A DNA stretch of 64,000 nt from Chloroflexota bacterium (GTDB taxonomy: Bacteria; Chloroflexota; Dehalococcoidia; Lucifugimonadales; Australimonadaceae): contig JAPPHT010000070.1 in the NCBI GenBank assembly GCA_028874795.1, positions 70,484 through 134,483 of the forward strand, given 5' to 3'. This document shows positions 31,533-40,155 of this stretch, one piece after another (position 1 is the stretch's first letter; every line of letters starts with the position of its first letter). Below the pieces are notes generated by a model. It made no database searches, was not told the DNA's origin, and saw only the letters and a program-made list of their open reading frames with translations. The position numbers were made by a program, and so were the translations under genes.

Positions 31533-33620
31533 ATGGCCATCTACCGCTACTCACGATGGGACGGCTCCCAGGACGTCGCGCTCCCCACGACCGACGACCT
31601 GTTCGACCGCCTCTCCGAACAGATCCTGCAGGGCGACGACCTGCGCGGCGCGCTCAACCGGATGATGCGCTACGGCATGCGCGGCGAGGGACAGCGCGGC
31701 CAGGGGCTCCAGGAGCTTCTCGAACGCCTCCGCGACGCCCGTCAACGCAACCTCGACCGCTACGACCTCTCCTCCATCTTCGACGACATCCAGGAGCGGC
31801 TCGACGCCATCATCGACAAGGAACGGCAGGGCATCAACCAGCGACTCGATGAGATCGCGCCGCCGAGCGACGGGGCGCCGTCCGGCGACGGCGGGCAGGA
31901 CGGTGAGGGACAGCATGGGGAAGGCCAGGGCCAGCCCGGTGGGAGCGGCGCGCCGCCGGACGAGCTTGCCAACATGCTCCGGCAGATGGCGAACCGCCAC
32001 CTCAACCAGCTGGAAGCGCTGCCGCAGGGCGCGGGCGGGCGCATCAAGCAACTCCGCGACTACGACTTTATGGACAGCGGCGCGCGCAAGGACTTCGACG
32101 CGCTCATGCAGGAGCTCCAGCAGCAGTTCCTCCAGCAGTACTTCCAGGGGTTGCAGCAGAGCCTCCAGAACCTGACGCAGGCCGACCTAGCCCAGATATC
32201 CGAGATGGTGCGCGACCTCAACGAGCTCGTGAAGCAGAAGCTGCAGGGCGACGACCCGGACATCAGCGACTTCATGAACAAGTGGGGGCACATGTTCCCC
32301 CCGGGCATCGAGACGTTCGACCAACTGATGGAGTACATGTCCAACCAGATGGCGCAGATGCAGTCCCTCATGAACTCGATGACGCCGGAGATGCGCCGCC
32401 AGCTCGAGGAGATGATGGACGGCCTCCTGCAGGACAACCGCCTCGCGTGGGACCTGTTCGAGCTCGGTATGAACCTCGAACGGATGAACCCGGACAACTT
32501 CCCGGACAACGACTTTCGCCTGTTCGGCGACGAGCCCGTCACCCTGCAGCAGGCGCTCCAGCTCATGGGAGACCTCAACGACATGGAGGAGCTGGACCAG
32601 CAACTCCGCCAGGCGCTCCGTACGAACGACGCCACGAACATCGACGCAGACGAACTCGGGAAGGTCCTCGGCGAGGAGGCGCGGCAGTATGCGCAGGAGC
32701 TGCAGCGGCTCACGAAGGAGCTGGAGGAGGCCGGGCTGATCCGCAAGCGCGGCCAGCACGGCTGGGAGCTGACGCCGCAGGCGATGCGCAAGATCGGCGA
32801 CAAGGCGCTCACCGACATCTTCAACCGCATCCGCGGCGGCGACATCGGCGACCACAACCGCGAGAAGAGCGGCGTCGGCGTCGAGATTACCGACGAGACG
32901 AAGCGGTGGGAGTTCGGCGACCCGCTCCACCTGAACACGCTCAAAACGGTGAGCAACGCCGTGCTCCGCGAGGGACCGGGCACGCCTGTGCGCATCAGGC
33001 CGGACGACTTCGAGATCGACCGCACCATCTCGCAGTCGCGCGCCTGCACAGTCATCGCCATCGACATGAGCTACTCGATGTTCTGGGACGGCGCGTTCCA
33101 GGCCGGCCAGCGCGTCGGGCTGGCGCTCGACACCCTCATCCGTTCCAAGTTTCCGAAGGACCAGGTGACCGTCGTCGCGTTTTCCTACTTCGTGCTGCCG
33201 CTGCAGCCGCACATGCTGCTGGACACGTACTGGGTCGAGTTCGGAGGCGGGACGAACTTCCAGGAGGTGCTGCGCCAGTCACGGCAGATACTCGGCAGGC
33301 AGGGCGGCACCAACAAGCAGATCATCCTCATCACCGACGGCGAGCCCACCACCTACAACTGGACGGAGAGCGACCTGCGCGCGAACTACGGGCGGCGCGG
33401 CGGCGGTCTCGTTGAGGCGACGATGCGCGAGGTGATGCGTTGCACGCGCGACAACATCACCATCAACACGTTCATGCTGGACCAGAGCCCGTCCCTGCTG
33501 CGGTTCGTCCAGCTGATGACGAAGATCAACAGGGGCCGCGCCTTCATCGCCAGCCCGCACAGCCTCGGGTCCTACGTCGTGGCAGACTACGTCTCGAACC
33601 GGAACAAGGTCATCCGCTGA
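31533..33620 (+). CDS. VWA domain protein with long Gln/Met-rich helical N-terminal region
   Basis: A 695-residue cytosolic protein. Residues 1-95 are helical. Residues about 105-145 form a Gly/Gln/Asp-rich linker. Residues 150-430 are rich in Gln, Met and Leu and predicted to be helical (LMQELQQQFLQQYFQ and similar). The C-terminal von Willebrand A domain (about 505-690) has a MIDAS site: DMSYS, the GGGTNF threonine and LITDGEPT. Similar proteins in Actinobacteria and Chloroflexota occur near Mg-chelatase-type AAA ATPases. Here the nearest MoxR ATPase is 5.5 kb away. The function is unknown; a metal- or cofactor-insertion role is an inference from the domain only. Confidence 0.85.
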   Translation: MAIYRYSRWDGSQDVALPTTDDLFDRLSEQILQGDDLRGALNRMMRYGMRGEGQRGQGLQELLERLRDARQRNLDRYDLSSIFDDIQERLDAIIDKERQGINQRLDEIAPPSDGAPSGDGGQDGEGQHGEGQGQPGGSGAPPDELANMLRQMANRHLNQLEALPQGAGGRIKQLRDYDFMDSGARKDFDALMQELQQQFLQQYFQGLQQSLQNLTQADLAQISEMVRDLNELVKQKLQGDDPDISDFMNKWGHMFPPGIETFDQLMEYMSNQMAQMQSLMNSMTPEMRRQLEEMMDGLLQDNRLAWDLFELGMNLERMNPDNFPDNDFRLFGDEPVTLQQALQLMGDLNDMEELDQQLRQALRTNDATNIDADELGKVLGEEARQYAQELQRLTKELEEAGLIRKRGQHGWELTPQAMRKIGDKALTDIFNRIRGGDIGDHNREKSGVGVEITDETKRWEFGDPLHLNTLKTVSNAVLREGPGTPVRIRPDDFEIDRTISQSRACTVIAIDMSYSMFWDGAFQAGQRVGLALDTLIRSKFPKDQVTVVAFSYFVLPLQPHMLLDTYWVEFGGGTNFQEVLRQSRQILGRQGGTNKQIILITDGEPTTYNWTESDLRANYGRRGGGLVEATMREVMRCTRDNITINTFMLDQSPSLLRFVQLMTKINRGRAFIASPHSLGSYVVADYVSNRNKVIR

Positions 33621-33624
33621 AGTC

Positions 33625-33798
33625 CTACCGTCCGAACCGGGCGTACCAGTAGACGAACAGCGCCATCGCCACCCCGATGACTACGAGGCTTGCGACGGCG
33701 AACGCCGGGTCCAGCAGCACGCCAAGGCTGTTGAGGACGACGGCGATGATGACGAAGATGAAAACGACGCCGACCAGTCCTGCATCCTCACGTTTCAT
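33625..33798 (-). CDS. Small two-helix membrane protein
   Basis: A 57-residue protein with two hydrophobic segments (about residues 10-27 and 33-52) and basic ends, KREDAG and YARFGR. The ATG with GGAGAGGG 5 bp upstream is preferred over a TTG five codons earlier. It is convergent with the VWA gene (4-bp gap). I do not recognise a family. Confidence 0.6.
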   Translation of the reverse strand: MKREDAGLVGVVFIFVIIAVVLNSLGVLLDPAFAVASLVVIGVAMALFVYWYARFGR

Positions 33799-33848
33799 CG
33801 CTTCCCTCTCCAAGTGAGGTGTTGGCCGGACAGACGTGTCCGCCCCGA

Positions 33849-33889
33849 TTCACTCCCATCCTGACCTTGCCCCATCAAGGGGGAAGGGA
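33849..33889 (-). repeat. Interspersed palindrome, family D (reverse copy)
   Basis: A reverse-orientation copy of the family D hairpin that ends exactly where the stop codon of the enoyl-CoA hydratase begins, so this gene is bounded by repeats at both ends. Confidence 0.65.
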
Positions 33890-34720
33890 TCAACGGCCGG
33901 GGAAGTTCGGCGGGCGCTTCTCCCGGAACGAGCGCACGCCCTCCAGGAAGTCCTCGCTTGCCTCGACGCGGTCGAGCGCCCGCAGCCGCTCCTCCGGCAC
34001 CTGCTCCGCCGCGCCGTACTCCAACAGGTCGCGAATCACTTGCTTGTGCGTGCGGTGCGACACCGGCGAGAGCGATGCAATCTCCTCCGCGAGTACACGC
34101 GCCTTCTCCATGAGCGTATCGCCGTCCACGACGATGCTGACGATGCCCGTCGCCAGCGCGCGCTCCGCCGGGACCATGCGCCCTGTCAGCATGAGGTAGG
34201 CCGTGTCGCCCGGTCCCGCGAGGCGCAGCAGGCGGTCGATGTGCCCGTGCGACACGCCGATGCCGCGCTTGGCGGCGGGCAGCCCGAACTGCGCGTCTGT
34301 CGACGCTATGCGCACGTCGGCGTAGAGCGCCAGCTCCAGCCCGCCGCCGAGGCAGTAGCCGCGTATCGCGGCGACGGTCGGCTTGGAGAGCGCGTTCAGC
34401 GCGTCGCAGGCGGCGTGTACGGCTTCCCGGTAGTTGCGGGCGCGTTCCGGCGTGCTGCGCGTCTCCTCGAAGTCCTTGATGTCTGCTCCCGCCGAGAACG
34501 CCTTCTCTCCCGCGCCGGTCAACAGCACCGCCCGCACCGCGTCGTCGGCGTCCAGCCCGGCGAAGAGCGCCGGCAGGCGCTGCCACATGTCGTACGAGAT
34601 GGCGTTCCGCTGTTCCGGACGGTTCAGCGTCAGCGTCGCGACCGCGCCCTCGCGCTCAAGCAATATCTCCCTCTCCCTTGAGGGGAGAGGGCCGGGGTGA
34701 GGGTGAGACTCGGCGCTCAT
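33890..34720 (-). CDS. Enoyl-CoA hydratase/isomerase family protein
   Basis: A 276-residue crotonase-fold protein. The oxyanion motifs are AFSAGADIKDFEE and GYCLGGGLELALYADV. The usual catalytic Glu pair is partly replaced (AAKRGIGVSHGHIDRL), so hydratase activity is not certain. The end SFREKRPPNFPGR is typical. Residues 4-18 (ESHPHPGPLPSRERE) are encoded by an interspersed repeat of family C, so the native N terminus begins near ILLEREGAVATL. The ATG overlaps the coxG stop (TGATG), which keeps the two coupled and suggests a role near the molybdenum hydroxylase. Confidence 0.88.
   Translation of the reverse strand: MSAESHPHPGPLPSREREILLEREGAVATLTLNRPEQRNAISYDMWQRLPALFAGLDADDAVRAVLLTGAGEKAFSAGADIKDFEETRSTPERARNYREAVHAACDALNALSKPTVAAIRGYCLGGGLELALYADVRIASTDAQFGLPAAKRGIGVSHGHIDRLLRLAGPGDTAYLMLTGRMVPAERALATGIVSIVVDGDTLMEKARVLAEEIASLSPVSHRTHKQVIRDLLEYGAAEQVPEERLRALDRVEASEDFLEGVRSFREKRPPNFPGR
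34662..34710 (-). repeat. Interspersed palindrome, family C, inside a coding region
   Basis: A copy of the CTCTCCCC..GGGGAGAG..GGGTGAGGG element lying just inside the 5' end of the enoyl-CoA hydratase gene. Other copies lie at 53986, 54098, 55128, 56718 and 57710 in spacers. Confidence 0.75.
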
Positions 34721-35172
34721 CAACCGCCTCCGGCCGGGCCAGCCGCCTTCGCGCGCAGGCAGTCGAAGAAACGGTCGATCTGCGACTTCGCGACAGTGCC
34801 CATGAGCCGCTGGCCGACGCGCGCGAGCACGCCGGTCACCTGCACGTCGCCCTCGAAACTGAGCTCCGTGACGTCCCCGTCGTCCGCGAGCGCCAGCGAC
34901 CCGCTGCCCCGGACCTCGGTCCGCGCGCCGGAGCCCACGACTGTCATGCGGTACGACTCTGGCTCGACTACGTCGGTCATGGTGAGCGTCCCCTTGTACG
35001 AGCCGGAGACGATGCCGACGCGCACGGAGAGTTCGATCTCGTAGCGGTCCTCGCCGAGGGGCGTGAACGCACTGACGCCGGGGATGCATGATCCGACGGC
35101 GCTCGTGTCCATGAGCGTCTGCCAGAGGCGTTCTCGCGGCACGTCGAAGCGGTACGCTCCGCTCAGCTTCAT
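34720..35172 (-). CDS. coxG: CoxG-type SRPBCC protein
   Basis: A 150-residue carbon monoxide dehydrogenase subunit G family protein. [22 protein letters not shown] is the family start. [20 protein letters not shown] strands and [30 protein letters not shown] form the long C-terminal helix. CoxG proteins are SRPBCC-fold factors thought to anchor the enzyme to the membrane. GAGGAG precedes the ATG. It is divergent from coxS across 191 bp, so the two directions form one functional locus. Confidence 0.9.
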   Translation of the reverse strand: MKLSGAYRFDVPRERLWQTLMDTSAVGSCIPGVSAFTPLGEDRYEIELSVRVGIVSGSYKGTLTMTDVVEPESYRMTVVGSGARTEVRGSGSLALADDGDVTELSFEGDVQVTGVLARVGQRLMGTVAKSQIDRFFDCLRAKAAGPAGGG

Positions 35173-35199
35173 GGGACTCCTCACAGGGGTGCTGCGCTC

Positions 35200-35205
35200 A
35201 CTATA
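35200..35205 (-). promoter_or_regulatory. Candidate -10 of coxG
   Basis: On the minus strand TATAGT (35205-35200) lies 28 bp before the coxG ATG, preceded by TGC. A good -35 is not seen. Confidence 0.35.
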
Positions 35206-35247
35206 GCAGCGCCGGGGCGCGCCGGGTGTCGGGCGTTGTTCCGCCGA

Positions 35248-35275
35248 TTGACAAACCCGCACTGTCAGATACCCT
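35248..35275 (+). promoter_or_regulatory. Candidate promoter of the coxSLM operon
   Basis: TTGACA (35248-35253), a 16-bp spacer and TACCCT (35270-35275), about 89 bp upstream of the coxS start. The -35 is perfect; the -10 matches at four of six positions. Confidence 0.45.
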
Positions 35276-35363
35276 TCCCGCGCAAGGCGCACGCGTGTGC
35301 AGGGCGCAACGGCGCACGCGGCAATCCCAGGCGCGACCTGACGGGTCGAGGGAGGAGGTCGAC

Positions 35364-35837
35364 GTGACAGTTCCTGTCGAGATCACCATCAACGGGAAGG
35401 CCTGCGCCGGAGACGTGGAGGAGCGGCAGTTGCTCGTCCACTTCATCCGGGAGAACGCAGGGCTGACCGGAACGAAAGTGGGGTGCGACACCAGCCAGTG
35501 CGGCACGTGCACCGTGCAACTGGACGGCGTCTCGGCCAAGGCGTGCACGGTGCTCACCGTGCAGGCGTCCGGCTCCTCGGTCACGACGATCGAGGGCATC
35601 TCCGACGGCGTCGACCTGCACCCGCTGCAGGAGGCGTTCTGGAACAACCACGGGCTGCAGTGCGGCTTCTGTACGCCGGGCATGATCATGGCGGCGAACG
35701 AGCTGCTGCGCAACAACCCTTCCCCAACTCGTGAAGAGATACGCCACGGGTTGGAGGGGAACATCTGCCGGTGCACCGGCTATCAGAACATCGTGAGCGC
35801 CGTCGAGGACGCCGCGAAGGCGATGGGAGGGAGGTAA
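35364..35837 (+). CDS. coxS: Molybdenum hydroxylase small subunit, two [2Fe-2S] (CoxS-like)
   Basis: A 157-residue iron-sulfur subunit. The plant-type cluster is held by CDTSQCGTC with a later Cys (AKAC); the second cluster by CGFCTPGM and CRCTGY. The start is GTG with GGGAGGAGG 5 bp upstream; the family N terminus VEITINGK begins right after. It is followed 3 bp later by coxL. In the complex it carries electrons from the molybdenum site to FAD. Confidence 0.95.
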   Translation: MTVPVEITINGKACAGDVEERQLLVHFIRENAGLTGTKVGCDTSQCGTCTVQLDGVSAKACTVLTVQASGSSVTTIEGISDGVDLHPLQEAFWNNHGLQCGFCTPGMIMAANELLRNNPSPTREEIRHGLEGNICRCTGYQNIVSAVEDAAKAMGGR

Positions 35838-35840
35838 GCC

Positions 35841-38195
35841 ATGACCACTCGGATATTCGGTTCCGGTATCCGCCGTCGTGAAGACCCGCGACTCATCACG
35901 GGCCGCGCGTCCTACACCGACGACATCAAGCTGCCTGGGACGCTCCATGCGGCGATCCTCCGCAGCCCCTACGCCCACGCGAACATCAAGGCGGTCGACG
36001 CCAGCGGCGCGGCAGGCCAGCCCGGCGTCGTCGCCGTCTACACCGGCGAGGACACGGACGGCGTGCTGAACGGTCTGCCTTGTGCGTGGCTGATTCCCGG
36101 CTCCGACCTGAAGACCCCTGCGCACCCGGCCATCGCGAAGGACAAGGTGCGCTACGTCGGCGACGCCGTCGCCGTCGTGGTCGCGGAGTCGCGCTACCAG
36201 GCCGAGGACGCGCTGGAGCACATCGCGGTCGACTACGAGCCACTGGACGTCGTCGTCAGCCCGAAGGCCGCCGCGCAGGACGGCGCGCCCCAGCTCCACG
36301 AGGACGTGCCGAACAACATCGCATTCACCTGGGCCCTCGCCGGGGGCGACACGGACGCGGCGTTCGCGGACGCGGCCGTCACTGTGAGCGACACGATCAC
36401 GCTCCCGCGGCTCATCGCGAACCCGATGGAGCCGCGCTCGGCGCTCGCGCAGTGGAGCGCGGCGTCCGGCGAGCTGACGCTGTGGAACACGACCCAGAAC
36501 CCGCACATCGCGCGGTTCGTCACCTGCGTCGTGACCGGTGTGCCGGAGCACAAGATACGCGTGATCGCGCCGGAGGTCGGCGGCGGGTTCGGGAGCAAGA
36601 TCCCGTTCTACGCGGACGAGGCCATCACCGCGTTCTGCTCGATGAAACTGGGCGTGCCGGTGAAGTGGACGGAGACGCGCAGCGAGAACTACCTGATCAC
36701 GACGCAGGGCCGCGACCACATCGAAGAAGTGGAGATGGCGGCGACGAGCGACGGCGTCATCACCGGCCTCCGCACCACGGTCTACGCGGGCATGGGCGGG
36801 TATCTCTCGACCGCCGCTCCCGGCGTCCCCACCATCCTGCACGGGCTGATGTACTCCGGTCCCTACAACATCCCCAACATCAGCGGCACGGTCTACGGCG
36901 TGTTCAACAACGGCGCGCCGGTCGACGCCTACCGCGGCGCAGGCCGCCCGGAGGCCACGATGCTCCTGGAGCGCATGGTCGACCTCGTCGCGGCAGCGGT
37001 CGGACAGGACCCCGCGGAGGTACGCCGCAAGAATCTCATTCCGAAGTTCGAGAACGGCCACGACGTTGCCACCGGTATCACCTACGACAGCGGCGACTAC
37101 GAGTCGGCGTTGGACTCCTGCCTGAGCGCGGCGGGCTACGAGGCGCTGCGCGCGGAGCAGGCGCAGGCGAGGGCGGAGGGCCGCTGCGTCGGCGTCGGCG
37201 TCTCCAGCTACGTCGAGATATGCGGCCTCGGCCCGTCGCAGGTGGCGGGAGCGGTCGGCTTCCAGGGCGGACTCTGGGAGAGCGCCATTATCCGCTTCTA
37301 CCCCACGGGCAAGGCCAACGTCATGGTCGGCTCGTCCCCGCACGGACAGGGCGAGGAGACGACGTTCGCCCAGATCGTCGCCGGCGAGCTCGGCGTGGAC
37401 GTCGACGACGTGGAGGTCATCCACGGCGACACCGACACCACCCCGATGGGATGGGGCACGTACGGCAGCCGCACCACAGCGGTCTCCGGTGCGGCGATCA
37501 CGGTGGCCGCGCGCAAGATCAAGGAGAAGTCGCGGGCGCTGGCCGCGCACCTGCTCGAAGCCGCCCCCGAGGACATCGAATACGAGGATGGCCGCTTCTA
37601 CGTGCGCGGGTCCCCAGACCAGCACAAGACGATCCAGGACATCGCGCTCATGGCCAACGTCGCCTGGAACATGCCCGAGGGCATGGAGCCGGGTCTGGAG
37701 GCGAGCGCGTTCTACGACCCGCCCAACTTCACCTACCCCTTCGGCGCACACGTAGCCGTCGTGGAGGTGGACCCGGAGACGGGCCACATCGACCTTCAGC
37801 GCTACGTCGCAGTGGACGACTGCGGCGTGCAGATCAACCCCATGATCGTGGAGGGCCAGGTGCACGGCGGCGTCGTTCAGGGCGTCGGCCCGGCGCTCTG
37901 GGAGGGCGCGGTCTACGACGACGACGGACAGCTCGTGACCGGCTCGATGCTGGACTACGCGCTGCCCCGCGCGGACCTGCTGCCGGACATCGAGGTCTCG
38001 TCCAACAGTACGCCCTCGCCGCACCACCCGCTGGGGGTGAAGGGCATCGGCGAGGCGGGCACCATCGCGTCTACGCCCACCGTCTACAACGCGGTGATGG
38101 ACGCGCTGCGTCCGCTGGGCGTTACCCGCGTAGACATGCCGTTGACGCCGGAGAAGGTCTGGCGCGCGATCAACGACGCACGGAACGGAGGCTAG
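35841..38195 (+). CDS. coxL: Molybdenum hydroxylase large subunit, form II CoxL-like
   Basis: A 784-residue molybdopterin-cytosine-dinucleotide subunit. The active-site loop is AYRGAGR (near residue 360), which marks form II; form I CO dehydrogenases have AYXCSFR. The catalytic Glu motif GVKGIGEAGT is near residue 735. The N terminus GSGIRRREDPRLITGRA and the GGGFGSK motif are standard. Form II enzymes are not proven to oxidise CO efficiently and may act on other small substrates. The complete S-L-M order with coxG, MoxR and coxE nearby supports an active enzyme. Confidence 0.94.
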   Translation: MTTRIFGSGIRRREDPRLITGRASYTDDIKLPGTLHAAILRSPYAHANIKAVDASGAAGQPGVVAVYTGEDTDGVLNGLPCAWLIPGSDLKTPAHPAIAKDKVRYVGDAVAVVVAESRYQAEDALEHIAVDYEPLDVVVSPKAAAQDGAPQLHEDVPNNIAFTWALAGGDTDAAFADAAVTVSDTITLPRLIANPMEPRSALAQWSAASGELTLWNTTQNPHIARFVTCVVTGVPEHKIRVIAPEVGGGFGSKIPFYADEAITAFCSMKLGVPVKWTETRSENYLITTQGRDHIEEVEMAATSDGVITGLRTTVYAGMGGYLSTAAPGVPTILHGLMYSGPYNIPNISGTVYGVFNNGAPVDAYRGAGRPEATMLLERMVDLVAAAVGQDPAEVRRKNLIPKFENGHDVATGITYDSGDYESALDSCLSAAGYEALRAEQAQARAEGRCVGVGVSSYVEICGLGPSQVAGAVGFQGGLWESAIIRFYPTGKANVMVGSSPHGQGEETTFAQIVAGELGVDVDDVEVIHGDTDTTPMGWGTYGSRTTAVSGAAITVAARKIKEKSRALAAHLLEAAPEDIEYEDGRFYVRGSPDQHKTIQDIALMANVAWNMPEGMEPGLEASAFYDPPNFTYPFGAHVAVVEVDPETGHIDLQRYVAVDDCGVQINPMIVEGQVHGGVVQGVGPALWEGAVYDDDGQLVTGSMLDYALPRADLLPDIEVSSNSTPSPHHPLGVKGIGEAGTIASTPTVYNAVMDALRPLGVTRVDMPLTPEKVWRAINDARNGG

Positions 38196-38198
38196 GCC

Positions 38199-39065
38199 AT
38201 GTTTCCAGCACAGATCACCTACCACCGCGCAGGCTCGGTAGCCGAAGCGGTGCAACTGCTCTCCTCCAACGAGGGCGCGAAGCTCCTGGCGGGCGGGCAC
38301 AGCCTCCTCCCGCTGATGAAACTGCGGCTCGCAGCGCCCGCCGTGCTCGTGGACATCGGGCGCATCGAGGCGCTCAAGGGCGTCTCCGCGAGCGGCGGCG
38401 GTATCACCATCGGCGCACTGACGACGCATGCCGAGATCGCCTCGTCCGACCTGGTCAAGCAGCACGCCCCGGTGCTTGCGGAGGCTGCCGCTCTCGTCGG
38501 CGACCCGGCGGTGCGGAACCGGGGCACTATCGGCGGCAGCGTCTCCCACGCCGACCCCGCGTCCGACCAGCCGACCGTCCTCACGGCGCTGGGCGCGACG
38601 TTCAACGTGACGGGGCAGGGCGGCGACCGCAGCATCGCAGCGGGCGACTTCGCCACAGGCCTGCTGGAGAACGCGCTCGAAGAGAACGAGGTATTGACGA
38701 GCATCTCGGTGCCGTCCGTACCGTCCGGCGCGGGCTCGGCGTACGTCAAATTCCCGCACCCGGCGTCACGCTACGCCGTGGTCGGCGCTGCAGCGGTCGT
38801 CGCGGTGAGCGGCGGCACGTGCTCGTCGGCGAGCGTCGTGGTCGGGGGCGTGGAGACGACGCCGGCACGGGCGTCGTCCGTTGAGGCCGCGCTGGCGGGA
38901 TCGGACCTGGGCGACGCGGCGCTGGACGCAGCGGCTGCTGCCGTCGGTGGCGATCTCAACGGCGACCCGATGGGCGACGTCTTCGCGTCCGCCGAGTACC
39001 GCAGGGCGATGGCGGCGGTCTACGTGCGCCGGGCGCTCGGCGCGGCAGCGTCGCGAGCGGGCTGA
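38199..39065 (+). CDS. coxM: Molybdenum hydroxylase FAD subunit (CoxM-like)
   Basis: A 288-residue FAD-binding subunit of the PCMH fold. FAD motifs are LLAGGHSLLPLMKLR (residues 28-42) and TIGGSVSHADPASD (near 110-123). It passes electrons from the iron-sulfur subunit to quinone or oxygen. It starts 3 bp after coxL. A strong hairpin follows the stop. Confidence 0.93.
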   Translation: MFPAQITYHRAGSVAEAVQLLSSNEGAKLLAGGHSLLPLMKLRLAAPAVLVDIGRIEALKGVSASGGGITIGALTTHAEIASSDLVKQHAPVLAEAAALVGDPAVRNRGTIGGSVSHADPASDQPTVLTALGATFNVTGQGGDRSIAAGDFATGLLENALEENEVLTSISVPSVPSGAGSAYVKFPHPASRYAVVGAAAVVAVSGGTCSSASVVVGGVETTPARASSVEAALAGSDLGDAALDAAAAAVGGDLNGDPMGDVFASAEYRRAMAAVYVRRALGAAASRAG

Positions 39066-39093
39066 CCGCTCCGCCGCAACGAAGCAGCGAACG

Positions 39094-39122
39094 GCAGGGG
39101 GCGGCTTCGGCTCGCCCCCTGC
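39094..39122 (+). terminator. Stable hairpin between coxM and the MoxR gene
   Basis: The arms 39094-39103 and 39113-39122 pair perfectly over 10 bp; inside, two more G-C pairs close a TTCG tetraloop. No U-run follows, so it may be a terminator of the SLM unit or a processing/stability element within a longer transcript. Confidence 0.5.
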
Positions 39123-39160
39123 GCGTCTGCAAGAGATACGAGAGCCCGGAGGAGAGCCAC

Positions 39161-40099
39161 TTGGACGAAACGCGCACCGACTCAGCGCCCGCGTCAGTTG
39201 ACGAACTGCAGCAGGCGCTGCGAGGCGAGTTGTACGTCGCCGACCGTGCGCTGGCGATGTCGGTCTACCTCGCGCTGACGCTGAAACGCCCGCTCTTCCT
39301 CGAGGGTGAGGCTGGCGTCGGCAAGACGGAGGTCGCCAAGGTGCTGGCGTCGGCGCTGGGCGCGCGCCTCATCCGCCTGCAGTGCTACGAGGGGCTGGAC
39401 GTGAACCAGGCCGTCTACGAGTGGAACTACTCGCGGCAGCTGCTGCATATCCGGCTGCTGGAGGCGTCCGGCAACGTCGATCGCTCGGCGGCGGAGCGCG
39501 AGCTGTTCAGCGAGGGGTTCCTCATCAAGCGGCCGCTCCTGCAGGCGCTCGATCGGAGCGAGGGCCCCGTCGTGCTCCTGATCGACGAATTGGACCGGGC
39601 CGACGAGGAGTTCGAGGGCTACCTGCTGGAGATGCTCTCCGACTTCCAGATCACGATTCCGGAGGTCGGCACGTACACGGCTGACGAGCCCCCGGTTGTC
39701 GTCATCACGTCCAACCGCACGCGTGAGATACACGACGCCCTGAAGCGCCGCTGCCTCTACTACTGGATCGACTACCCGGACCTCGACAAGGAGACGCAGA
39801 TCGTGCGGAGCAAGGTGCCGCAGGCGTCGCAGAAGCTCGCGGGACAGGTCGCCGCGTTCGTGCAGGAGCTGCGCGGCACGGAGCTGTACAAGGTGCCCGG
39901 CGTCGCCGAGACGCTCGACTGGACGGCGGCGCTCGTGAGCCTCAACGAGACGGAGCTCAGCCCGGACGTGATCGACGACACGCTCGGCATCATGCTGAAG
40001 TACCGCGAGGACGTGCAGGCGGTGCGCGGCGAACAGACCCGCGCGCTGCTGAACCGCGCGATGCACCGCGGCACGCAGCGCGGGGGCAGGCGTGGCTGA
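39161..40099 (+). CDS. MoxR-type AAA+ ATPase (CoxD-like)
   Basis: A 312-residue AAA+ ATPase. Walker A is GEAGVGKTEVAK (residues about 50-61) and Walker B is VLLIDELDRADEEFEG; sensor 1 is VITSNRTREIHDALKRRC. CoxD in CO-oxidising bacteria is a MoxR ATPase required for maturation of the [CuSMoO2] site, and its partner is a VWA protein, as here. The start is TTG with GGAGGAG 5 bp upstream. Confidence 0.92.
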   Translation: MDETRTDSAPASVDELQQALRGELYVADRALAMSVYLALTLKRPLFLEGEAGVGKTEVAKVLASALGARLIRLQCYEGLDVNQAVYEWNYSRQLLHIRLLEASGNVDRSAAERELFSEGFLIKRPLLQALDRSEGPVVLLIDELDRADEEFEGYLLEMLSDFQITIPEVGTYTADEPPVVVITSNRTREIHDALKRRCLYYWIDYPDLDKETQIVRSKVPQASQKLAGQVAAFVQELRGTELYKVPGVAETLDWTAALVSLNETELSPDVIDDTLGIMLKYREDVQAVRGEQTRALLNRAMHRGTQRGGRRG

Positions 40100-40119
40100 C
40101 GGTCCGAGAGCGCACTTGT

Positions 40120-40155
40120 TGTCATGCTGAGCGAAGCCGAAGCATCTCTCGGGGA
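40120..40155 (+). repeat. Interspersed palindrome, family B, overlapping the coxE start
   Basis: TGTCATGCTGAGCGAAGCC followed by GAAGCATCTCTCGGGGA is a copy of the family B repeat. Its ATG serves as the start codon of coxE. Other copies lie at 48927, 54027, 55194 and 56434 in noncoding sequence. Confidence 0.75.

Noticed and set aside
33890-35089. Single long protein spanning the enoyl-CoA hydratase and upstream sequence
   Set aside because: The upstream part is a shadow of coxG; the coupled ATG at 34720 gives a normal-length crotonase.
40092-40123. GTG at 40092 as the native coxE start
   Set aside because: It overlaps the MoxR stop attractively but is out of frame with coxE by two bases.
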